NCBI GenBank assembly: GCA_037191015.1
Contig: JBBCKD010000007.1
Coordinates: 124,001-188,000 of the forward strand
DNA: 64,000 nt
From: Ravibacter sp037191015
Lineage (GTDB): Bacteria > Bacteroidota > Bacteroidia > Cytophagales > Spirosomataceae
Reading direction: 5' to 3'
Part shown: in pieces, positions 45,584 to 52,493 of the stretch
Layout of the letters: the number at the start of each line of letters is the position of its first letter
Numbering within the stretch: position 1 is the first letter of the stretch
Translations under genes and position numbers: made by a program
Notes under the pieces: model-generated
Told to the model about the DNA's origin: nothing
The model's input: the letters and a program-made list of their open reading frames with translations, nothing else
Database searches by the model: none

Positions 45584-45925
45584 CGGATGCAAATGTATTT
45601 GTGCTTTGTTACCCTATTATTAACAATGAATTAACAATCCCGGATCAACCCTGCCTTTCGAATAAGTTCTCATCCACACGCCCGGCATGTTTCATTTAAT
45701 TTCGTTACATTTCATTTTATTTCACAAATATAGTAACTAATTTCATATTATATCATATCATATTATTTTGTTTTTTTCTATAAAGATTTCATGAAAGCCA
45801 GGATCAGCCTGTTTGTCAGGATGGTAAGCACGATTAAATAGTACCAGAAACGCAATCGATGACCCCGGCAGGAGTATAAGGCATGGCAGCTTGGCTGTCT
45901 GTTCAGGTTTCACTAATTTTACCGT
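45584..45925. promoter_or_regulatory. Divergent regulatory region with TTTC repeats at 10-bp spacing
   Basis: Between the phosphoesterase and the DeoR-family gene, TTTC occurs at 45690, 45700, 45710 and 45720, exactly one helical turn apart, as TTTCATTTAA, TTTCGTTACA, TTTCATTTTA, TTTCACAAAT. A fifth copy is at 45741, two turns on. DeoR/AgaR-type regulators bind such in-phase direct half-sites, so this is the probable operator of the neighbouring regulator. The AT-rich block 45730-45780 likely carries promoters. A TAnnTTTG match on the minus strand (45597-45590) is too close to the start to be convincing. Confidence 0.6.
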
Positions 45926-46696
45926 ATGAGCACGATGACCAACCTTCAGCGGCATACTGAAATATTGAAACAACTTGAGGAAAAAGAGTCGATCGACGTA
46001 CTGCAGTTGTGTGAAGAGCTGAATGTATCGGCCGTCACCATCCGGAAAGACCTCCGCCTGCTGGAAGAAAAAGGACTTTTATACCGCACTCACGGCGGAG
46101 CTTCACGGTATACTCCCTATATCAGGGAACGGCCGGTCATGGAAAAAGAGCAGATATCCGCCGTCGAGAAAAAACGTATTGCCGCCGCAGCAGCGAAACT
46201 TGTCGTCGAGAATGATTCCATCATACTGGCTTCAGGAACCACAATTCATGCCATGGCAAGGGAAATGGTGCCGCAGATCGGGCTTACCGTCATCACTTCT
46301 TCTCTGAATGTGGCGTTAACATTGCTTCCTCACCAGGAGATCAATGTACTTCAGCTATGCGGCCCGGTAAGGCACAGCTCCGGTTCCGTCACAGGACAGG
46401 TGGCTGAAGCCTTTCTCGATCATGTAGTGTGCAGCAAACTGTTCCTGGGCGTAGATGGAATTGACCTGATCCACGGGTTGACCACCACCGATCTCGCAGA
46501 AGCCCGTCTGAACAAAAAAATGATAGCCGCCTCCGAGGCCACCATCGTGCTGGCAGACTCCTCCAAGTTCTCCAGGCATGGTTTCGGCAAAATCTGCGGG
46601 TTTGAAGCTATCTCCCGGGTGATCACTGATGATAAGATACCGGAGAAGATTGTCAAACAACTGGAAAATATGGGGGTGATTATGGAGATCGTATGA
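45926..46696 (+). CDS. DeoR/GlpR-family transcriptional regulator
   Basis: This 256-residue repressor has an N-terminal winged helix (about 5-60, QRHTEILKQLEEKESIDVLQ and the signature LNVSAVTIRKDLRLLEEKGL, then YRTHGGA) and a C-terminal sugar-phosphate-isomerase-like sensor domain (about 78-235, DDSIILASGTTIHAMAR and FLGVDGIDLIHGLTT). Family members bind a phosphorylated metabolite. It is divergent from the phosphoesterase-SusCD operon and shares with it the TTTC-repeat region. It is convergent with a second phosphoesterase gene six bases away. It is therefore the likely repressor of this phosphorus-nutrient locus. Confidence 0.92.
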   Translation: MSTMTNLQRHTEILKQLEEKESIDVLQLCEELNVSAVTIRKDLRLLEEKGLLYRTHGGASRYTPYIRERPVMEKEQISAVEKKRIAAAAAKLVVENDSIILASGTTIHAMAREMVPQIGLTVITSSLNVALTLLPHQEINVLQLCGPVRHSSGSVTGQVAEAFLDHVVCSKLFLGVDGIDLIHGLTTTDLAEARLNKKMIAASEATIVLADSSKFSRHGFGKICGFEAISRVITDDKIPEKIVKQLENMGVIMEIV

Positions 46697-46702
46697 TCCC
46701 GG

Positions 46703-48208
46703 CTATAGGCTCCGAATGGATATCTTTTTAACTTCCTTTGCGCCGATATCAACATTGACATCGACTACCGAAAAAGCGCCGCTTTCGATTACCTGTTTTA
46801 TTTCAGCCCCTTCGACGGTATATTTTCCTTTTTTCATCACAAACCTTACAGCACAATCTCTGAAAGTGGTGGGAAACCTGTTATCGATCGTGGCTTCATT
46901 CCGGCTTTGAGAGCCATCATTGGATGCCCGGAAGACTAAAAGCATGTTGGGTTCCAGGCTGGCGTACTCCGCTACCGGGTTGTCTGCTATCCTGAGCGGT
47001 TCGGTAAAAGTATAGCTTCCTTCTTCGATGGTGAAAACCCTGAAGAAGCCCAGCACTTTTTCCCATTCCGCTACGGAGCCGCTCCTGGCAATGCTTCCGG
47101 GCCTTATGCTGAGCGTGGGGGTCTTCCCTACCAGCTCCTGGAATGGCCTGTGATTATGGCCATTCAGAATTAATTTTATCCCGTAGGAATCACAGAACGC
47201 CGTATCGATACGATCGGGCCTGTGCTGGGCCAGGATCCTGATCTTCCCGGGGCCCTCAGTTTCGAGGAAATGTTTGAGCACGTTGCCCTGCAGACCCGAC
47301 AGCGGCGCATGGTCGGGCACGTCGACCGCCGGGTCGCCGAGGAAATCGTCCATAAAAAGCACCCTGGTCTCTCCATACGACATTCCGAAAACCCGTTTTC
47401 CGTTTAACTGATTCCATTGAAGCGATTTCTTCATATGGTCTTTGGCATCCGGACCATAAAAATCATGGTTCCCGGTTATGCTGAAAGTCGGTGAGTTCAG
47501 GCCGGATACGCCCTTAAATCCCTTGGCACCTTCATAGTAGTTCGCGAATTTCTCCGCGGCCGACGGCTTCTCATCCGGGGCTGTATGCAGCGTCCCGCCC
47601 CAGCCCAGGCTATCGGCATTCAGCCGCGTATAATCGTGAATAAGATCGCCGGTCGTAATGATAAAATCGGGGGCGATGATATTGGCGATTTCCACAAATT
47701 TATCGAACAGCTCCAGCTCTTTGGCATAGCCGTTTTCCGGGGAACCGACCCACTGACGTGAGATATGGGGATCGCTGATGTGGATAAAGCGGTGCTGTTT
47801 CCTATACTGCCGGATAATCTTTACCGATCTGACCGAACGATGGTTGCCTGCTTTAGTATATATCACCAGGTCGTACAATTCCTCCGGCGTACCTGAAGGG
47901 ACGCCTGCCCTTATCCTCGTATTTACCGACGCACCGGTGTAGGGATCGAAGGAATATTGCCCCTTCTCAGTACCTTCAATAGTAAGCCTGGCATGATTGT
48001 AAGGACCTTCCAGGCGTATCGAATCCACCGGGTCAGGTCCGGTATTGTCGAATAAAATCCCGAATTGTCCGCCATGTAATACAATCGCCGGTGCAGCCCG
48101 CCAGGGATACCGGATACCATCCGGTTTGGCCGGGTGTACGCCTGTTAACAGACAGGCGACTGTAAAGACACAGATATATAACTTTTTACGGCTCGCCGGG
48201 GAATTCAT
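46703..48208 (-). CDS. Exported calcineurin-like phosphoesterase
   Basis: This 501-residue enzyme has a signal peptide (about 1-27, LYICVFTVACLLTGVHPA), an N-terminal beta domain (about 30-130), and a metallophosphoesterase core (about 138-360) with HISDPHIS, TTGDLIHDY, ITGNHDFYG, AQHRPDR and LNGHNHRPF, all expected metal ligands. A C-terminal beta domain follows (about 370-501). It differs in domain layout from the lipoprotein phosphoesterase of the same locus, so the two enzymes probably act in sequence or on different bonds. Its promoter region is the 82 bases before a plus-strand methyltransferase gene. Confidence 0.87.
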   Translation of the reverse strand: MNSPASRKKLYICVFTVACLLTGVHPAKPDGIRYPWRAAPAIVLHGGQFGILFDNTGPDPVDSIRLEGPYNHARLTIEGTEKGQYSFDPYTGASVNTRIRAGVPSGTPEELYDLVIYTKAGNHRSVRSVKIIRQYRKQHRFIHISDPHISRQWVGSPENGYAKELELFDKFVEIANIIAPDFIITTGDLIHDYTRLNADSLGWGGTLHTAPDEKPSAAEKFANYYEGAKGFKGVSGLNSPTFSITGNHDFYGPDAKDHMKKSLQWNQLNGKRVFGMSYGETRVLFMDDFLGDPAVDVPDHAPLSGLQGNVLKHFLETEGPGKIRILAQHRPDRIDTAFCDSYGIKLILNGHNHRPFQELVGKTPTLSIRPGSIARSGSVAEWEKVLGFFRVFTIEEGSYTFTEPLRIADNPVAEYASLEPNMLLVFRASNDGSQSRNEATIDNRFPTTFRDCAVRFVMKKGKYTVEGAEIKQVIESGAFSVVDVNVDIGAKEVKKISIRSL

Positions 48209-48296
48209 ATTCTTTCGACCTCAAAATCCTTGACTTTATTATAAAAGGCCGGTCGGAGTCTCCTCCTACCTGCCGCAAAAATGAATACCTTTGAAA

Positions 48297-49058
48297 ATGG
48301 CACAGAACAATACGACACGTTTCAGCAACCGCGTGGCAGACTACGTCGCCTACCGGCCGGGATATCCCGAATCAATCGTTGATTTCCTGGAAAAAGATTA
48401 CGGCCTGAAGAAAGGTGACCTGATCGCCGACATCGGCTCGGGTACGGGCATCTCGTCCGCTCTGTTTCTCAAAAGAGGATACCGGGTAACAGGGATTGAG
48501 CCCAATAAGGAAATGCGCGAGAAATCCGTCGCGCTGCTGGGCGGTGATCCGGGCTTTAACGCAGTGGATAGCACTGCCGAAAATACGCAGCTTCCCGGCA
48601 GCAGCGTCGATGCGATCATTGCCGGTCAGGCGTTTCACTGGTTCGACCGGGACAAGGCAAAGCAGGAATTCATCCGGATATTAAAACCCGGCGGCATTGC
48701 AGGCCTGATCTGGAACGAACGCCTGACGACCAGCGAATTTGAAAAGGAATACGACGAACTGATCATCCGGCACGCCATCGATTACGTAAAGGTTGACCAC
48801 CGGAACATCGACCTGGAAAAGATCAAAGTGTTTTTTGATCCGGCTGCCGTAGAGCTGAAAATTTTTCCCAATCACCAGGATTTCGATTTCCCCGGCCTGG
48901 AAGGAAGGCTTCTTTCCTCCTCCTACATGCCAGCTAAAAACGAACCGGGGTACGAAGCTATGTCAACTGATCTTAGAGCGCTTTTTGACCGATATCAGGA
49001 AAACGGCGTGATCAGGATTAATTATGATACGAAGGTGTTTGCGGGTAAGTGGAGATAA
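48297..49058 (+). CDS. Class I SAM-dependent methyltransferase
   Basis: This protein of 253 residues (ATG 48297; 48291 also possible) has the Rossmann motif I DLIADIGSGTGISSALFLKR, acidic GIEPNKEM, DSTAENTQLPGSSVDAIIAGQAF, HWFDRDKAKQEFIRILKPGG, and IWNERL. This is the Methyltransf_11/UbiE-like group common in Bacteroidota, of unassigned substrate. It ends INYDTKVFAGKWR. A second, diverged copy of this ending is found after the next gene (49594-49635), so the 3' end seems to have been duplicated when that gene arrived. Confidence 0.88.
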   Translation: MAQNNTTRFSNRVADYVAYRPGYPESIVDFLEKDYGLKKGDLIADIGSGTGISSALFLKRGYRVTGIEPNKEMREKSVALLGGDPGFNAVDSTAENTQLPGSSVDAIIAGQAFHWFDRDKAKQEFIRILKPGGIAGLIWNERLTTSEFEKEYDELIIRHAIDYVKVDHRNIDLEKIKVFFDPAAVELKIFPNHQDFDFPGLEGRLLSSSYMPAKNEPGYEAMSTDLRALFDRYQENGVIRINYDTKVFAGKWR

Positions 49059-49075
49059 TACAACTGATAAACATA

Positions 49076-49585
49076 ATGCGACATTACTATTTATTTCTAC
49101 TATTGTTTTTATCAGGGATAACGAGCTGCCGAAAAGACGAACCATCTTCCGAATCCGGCAAACCGGTCATTACAGGCTACTATCAGAGAAGTATTACTGG
49201 GGGCGGAGTAAATGGAGGTGACCCGGAAATTGTAGGAAATCCCAATACCAGACTCGGCGACGGTAACGACTTTGCAAGTTCAGACTACTATCTGATCTCA
49301 TATCCAAATCCCTGTACGGGAGATCAGCTTAGAATAGCCACTAAATCACCTGACGAATCCAGCCAAAAGCAACTGTGGATAGTTCCTGCCGAGTGGAGTG
49401 AGAAAGCTCCTGACAATACCCCGATAATGACTAATGAAACACTTGACAAGCTGTCGGAATTCAGTACTACATTTAGCTCCCAAATGGTTGCAATTAAGAC
49501 TTCGAGATTTTCTAACGGGTACTATCGCGTGTACCTCGAAATAGACGGCAAGTTATTCTACGATAATGTGCTGATACAGAAATAG
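49076..49585 (+). CDS. Small lipoprotein of unknown function
   Basis: This protein of 169 residues (ATG 49076) has a lipoprotein signal MRHYYLFLLLFLSGITSC. After a Gly-rich linker (about 35-65) comes a beta-rich region with SYPNPCTGDQLRIAT, similar to the opening of T9SS C-terminal domains or fibronectin-like modules, and NGYYRVYLEIDGKLFYDNVL at the end. I recognise no named family. The gene is AT-richer than its neighbours and sits between two versions of the methyltransferase 3' end, which points to recent insertion. Confidence 0.7.
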   Translation: MRHYYLFLLLFLSGITSCRKDEPSSESGKPVITGYYQRSITGGGVNGGDPEIVGNPNTRLGDGNDFASSDYYLISYPNPCTGDQLRIATKSPDESSQKQLWIVPAEWSEKAPDNTPIMTNETLDKLSEFSTTFSSQMVAIKTSRFSNGYYRVYLEIDGKLFYDNVLIQK

Positions 49586-49593
49586 CCGTATCA

Positions 49594-49635
49594 ATTATGG
49601 CACGAAAGTATTTGCAGCGAGCTTGAGATGCAAAC
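49594..49635 (+). repeat. Diverged second copy of the methyltransferase 3' end
   Basis: The bases translate INYGTKVFAASLRC, matching the methyltransferase ending INYDTKVFAGKWR. About 29 of 42 bases agree with 49017-49058, and in the first 24 bases most differences are in third codon positions. The copy lies directly after the small lipoprotein gene. It is either the displaced original gene end or the end brought in with the inserted gene. Confidence 0.6.
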
Positions 49636-49650
49636 TCAACCCGAATACTC

Positions 49651-50001
49651 TTATACTTTTTGTTTAGACAGGATTTTTGTCAAAGTAAATTTCAATGACG
49701 AGCCGTCTGCCGGTACCTGATGAGGTGGGATTTCAGTTTCTTTTACAATTAGCTTGTAGATATATCCCGGTTCGTAATCAAACCCCTCGATACCATCGTA
49801 AAAGTGAAGCCACTTGCCTTCTTCCAGCGTTTCGCCCTTCTGAATCTGCAGACAGGTCATTTCGCCCACACCGACACAGGGCCTGGTTTCGCTATTTATC
49901 CAATAAATGTACTCTCCCTTCCCGAGAGATACTTTATCACCTGAGGTACAAGACAATAGCCCTAATGTCAGGCAAATCGTAAGAAGCAAACTGTTTTTCA
50001 T
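49651..50001 (-). CDS. DUF4377-family lipoprotein
   Basis: This protein of 116 residues (ATG 50001) has a lipoprotein signal (LTLGLLSC) and the DUF4377 core: YIYWINSETRPCVGVGEMTC, LQIQKGE, WLHFYDGIEGFDYEPGYIYK, LIVKETEIP and the ending LKFTLTKILSK. DUF4377 is a small domain found in secreted or lipid-anchored bacterial proteins, with no established function (relatives are fused to META/HslJ domains). The two Cys residues in the core could form a disulfide. The longer frame from 50097 would add unrelated residues before the signal and is rejected. Confidence 0.82.
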   Translation of the reverse strand: MKNSLLLTICLTLGLLSCTSGDKVSLGKGEYIYWINSETRPCVGVGEMTCLQIQKGETLEEGKWLHFYDGIEGFDYEPGYIYKLIVKETEIPPHQVPADGSSLKFTLTKILSKQKV

Positions 50002-50140
50002 ATCAATGGTGTCCTTTAAGGTTAGAATACGCCTGTTGCTATGGTCCACCGCCCCCGGCAGGGAGCGTGATTTGGTTAACAGATGTCGAAAGACCAATGG
50101 AAAGATAGATGATTTTTAACTAAATTTCTTTCGTTTTTAA

Positions 50141-50326
50141 GAAAGCGATAACCGTGTGGGCTATCATATCCAGCTCTTTAAGAACAAATTCTTTATCGAG
50201 CCATCCGTCGCCATGACCCATTGGCCGGTCAGGACGAACGTTCCGGAACCCTTTGCCGAAAAGGACCGGCTATGTCCGAAAATTTTCTTTCCCGAGCCCG
50301 GGCTGCATTTCGGCATGAAGTTCTGA
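50141..50326 (+). pseudogene. 3' remnant of an outer-membrane beta-barrel protein gene
   Basis: An open stretch of 61 codons without a start reads as a convincing barrel end: VGYHIQLFKNKFFIEPSVAM, HWPVRTNVPEPFA, KIFFPEPGLHFGMKF and TGA at 50324-50326. The terminal aromatic residue and alternating strands are typical of Bacteroidota outer-membrane barrels. In-frame stops precede it, and no upstream part of the protein is visible. I conclude that it is a decayed gene end in the gap before the Gfo/Idh/MocA gene. The family of the original protein is not identified. Confidence 0.55.
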
Positions 50327-50414
50327 GGAAGGGTTTATGCATAATTCCCCGGCGTTTCAGCAGTAAATACCTGCCAGTTTTGCCTTAGCCATTTTAACAA
50401 GAATGCCGCTAAAC

Positions 50415-51719
50415 ATGAACAGAAGATCTTTTATTCATACAAGCATCGCAGCAGGTACCGCCTTTTCGGCCCTGCCGCTGTTGGGCGCCACCCGTAGACT
50501 GGCCCCGTACCGCACCGCGCTGATCGGCAGCGGATGGTGGGGAATGAACATCCTCCGTGAAGCGCTCGCTTCCGGAGAATGCAAGCTGACAGCCTTGGCC
50601 GATGTAGACGCCAGCCAGTTGAAAAAAGCGGCGGAAACGCTTGCATCGCTGACTTCCGACAAGCCGAAAATGTACGCCGACTACCGGGAGCTGCTGCAGA
50701 AGGAAAAGCCCGAGATCGTGATCGTCGCCACGCCCGACCACTGGCATGCCCTGTGCTGCATCGCCGCTATCGAGGCCGGAGCCCACGTTTATGTCGAAAA
50801 GCCGATCGGGCATACCATCAGGGAAGGAAGCGCGATGGTGCGCGCGGCCCGGAAGCACAACCGCATCGTGCAGGTAGGGACACACCGCCGCGTTTCCCCG
50901 CATAACGTTTCGGGTATGGAGTTCCTGAAGTCAGGCAAAGCCGGGAAGATCGGCATGGCGCGGGCGTTTGTCCACTACGGGGGCGGCCCGGGCCAGAAAG
51001 CGGTGGAAGAAGCGCCGCCTGCCGGCCTCGACTGGGATTTCTGGTGCGGACCCGCGCCGCTTGCTGCATACAATAAAACCATTCACCCGAGGGGTTTCCG
51101 CCAATACCTCGACTTTGCCAACGGCACGCTCGGCGACTGGGGCATCCACTGGCTCGACCAGGTGCTGTGGTGGACCGAGGAGAAGCATCCCAAAAAAATA
51201 TACTCCACCGGCGGCCGCGCCATCAGGCAGGACAGCACCAATGCGCCCGACCACCAGGTGGCCGTTTACGATTTCGAAGGCTTTACCCTGGAATGGGAGC
51301 ACCGGCAATTCGGCGGCAACAACGCGGAAAAAACCCACCCCAACCAGGCCGTAGGCGTCTATTTCTATGGTACGGAAGGTACTTTCCACATGGGGTGGCT
51401 CGACGGCTGGACATTCTACCCCGCCGATTCGAAAAAACCGGTGATCTCCGAAAAGCCGAAGCTCCACGAACCCGACAACCAGAACATCAAGGAATTATGG
51501 GCCGATTTCCTGGCTTCCATCAAAACCGGGAAGCTGCCGGTCTGCGACATCGAGATCGGGCACCGCTCCACCAACCTGGCCTTGCTCGGAATGCTGTCGT
51601 ATAAGCTGGGGAGGAGCATCGAGTGGGATGGCGAAAAGGAATTGATCAAAAACGACGAAGCCGCCAATAAGCTGCTCGAAAGAGATTACCGCGGACCGTG
51701 GGTATTTCCGAGGGGATGA
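50415..51719 (+). CDS. Tat-exported Gfo/Idh/MocA-family oxidoreductase
   Basis: This protein of 434 residues (ATG 50415; 50403 also possible) has a Tat leader MNRRSFIHTSIAAGTAFSAL. The NAD domain has ALIGSGWWGMNILREAL, VATPDHWHALCC, YVEKPIGHT (EKP motif) and QVGTHRR. A large C-terminal domain follows with DWDFWCGPAP and NGTLGDWGIHWLDQVL, as in secreted family members of the glycosyl hydrolase/keto-sugar group. It stands alone without a SusCD partner. Codon and base composition is notably GC-rich compared with nearby small lipoprotein genes. Its substrate is probably a sugar or cyclitol. Confidence 0.9.
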   Translation: MNRRSFIHTSIAAGTAFSALPLLGATRRLAPYRTALIGSGWWGMNILREALASGECKLTALADVDASQLKKAAETLASLTSDKPKMYADYRELLQKEKPEIVIVATPDHWHALCCIAAIEAGAHVYVEKPIGHTIREGSAMVRAARKHNRIVQVGTHRRVSPHNVSGMEFLKSGKAGKIGMARAFVHYGGGPGQKAVEEAPPAGLDWDFWCGPAPLAAYNKTIHPRGFRQYLDFANGTLGDWGIHWLDQVLWWTEEKHPKKIYSTGGRAIRQDSTNAPDHQVAVYDFEGFTLEWEHRQFGGNNAEKTHPNQAVGVYFYGTEGTFHMGWLDGWTFYPADSKKPVISEKPKLHEPDNQNIKELWADFLASIKTGKLPVCDIEIGHRSTNLALLGMLSYKLGRSIEWDGEKELIKNDEAANKLLERDYRGPWVFPRG

Positions 51720-51791
51720 TCCAGTCCTCTACGGAAATACTGGCTATAGCAAAAAAACGGATCCGGACATAATGATACGCGCTGCCAAGCG

Positions 51792-51835
51792 TTTTCATAG
51801 GACTGTGCTACTATAGAACTCCGGTCCTATGAAAA
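51792..51835 (+). promoter_or_regulatory. 12-base inverted repeat covering the lipoprotein start codon
   Basis: TTTTCATAGGAC (51792-51803) and GTCCTATGAAAA (51824-51835) are perfectly complementary with a 20-base loop. The second arm contains the ATG (51829-51831) of the lipoprotein gene and the bases just before it. In the mRNA this stem would hide the start codon. It could control translation or act as a dyad for a DNA-binding protein. Confidence 0.55.
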
Positions 51836-52389
51836 ACGCTATCCTTCTCATACTGACCGTATGCCTGGCCGGCGCTATGGCCGGTTGCAGGCTCATTTCG
51901 GAAGACGACCTGTTCCCGGTACCATCTGCTGTTGACAATACCGAATTGAAAATATCTCATTTTAACCAGGTGTACACCCGTTTCAGATTGGACGAAATCA
52001 ACTGTCTCCTGGATCAATCGCGTGCCGGGACTTACCTGAAAGAAAGGCCCGTTGTATTCAGGGTCGTCAACGACGACAGCACTTATCGTTCCTTTTTCAA
52101 TTGTAAGCCTGAGGTAAAGCTTCCGTCAATCGATTTTTCAACCAAAACGCTGCTGATCGGCATGAACGCCGGCGGCGGCCCGGGAAACGAAGCTCCTGTC
52201 AATATCAGCCGGATGGAGCAAAGCATGACACGTGATCCAAACGACGATCTCGTTCTGAACGTGACGATTACCGGGCAGAAATTGCCCGGTAGCGGCGGAG
52301 GTGAATGGTTTGGATTTACCTCGCTGATCCCTAAAACCAGGCGCCAGGTAACGCTTGAGATGAACTATGTATATGAGGAACGGGAGTAA
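51829..52389 (+). CDS. Lipoprotein with NDDSTYRSFF/GGGEWFGFTS domain
   Basis: This 186-residue protein has a lipoprotein signal (LAGAMAGC, Cys about residue 20), a linker, and a domain of about 120 residues with NDDSTYRSFFNCKPEVKLP, SIDFSTKTLLIG, DLVLNVTITGQKLPG and GGGEWFGFTSLIPK. A second, N-terminally truncated copy is at 31999-32403. I do not recognise a named family; the pattern of a beta-rich domain ending in a long strand fits small Bacteroidota envelope proteins. The start codon lies inside a perfect inverted repeat. Confidence 0.78.
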   Translation: MKNAILLILTVCLAGAMAGCRLISEDDLFPVPSAVDNTELKISHFNQVYTRFRLDEINCLLDQSRAGTYLKERPVVFRVVNDDSTYRSFFNCKPEVKLPSIDFSTKTLLIGMNAGGGPGNEAPVNISRMEQSMTRDPNDDLVLNVTITGQKLPGSGGGEWFGFTSLIPKTRRQVTLEMNYVYEERE

Positions 52390-52493
52390 AACTTAGTGTG
52401 CTGGAAAATATCTTGCCGACTACTACAAATTAAGTATTTCGCACAAGCAAAATCCGCGGGAGCTTTGCAAAGTTCATCCTGAACTTCACTCCT

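Noticed and set aside
45590..45597. TACATTTG on the minus strand as promoter of the phosphoesterase operon
   Set aside because: It would start transcription at or inside the start codon region; a leaderless message is possible but not supported by anything else.
51792..51835. Inverted repeat as the site of an invertible promoter
   Set aside because: Only 20 bases separate the arms, too short for site-specific inversion, and there is no recombinase gene nearby.
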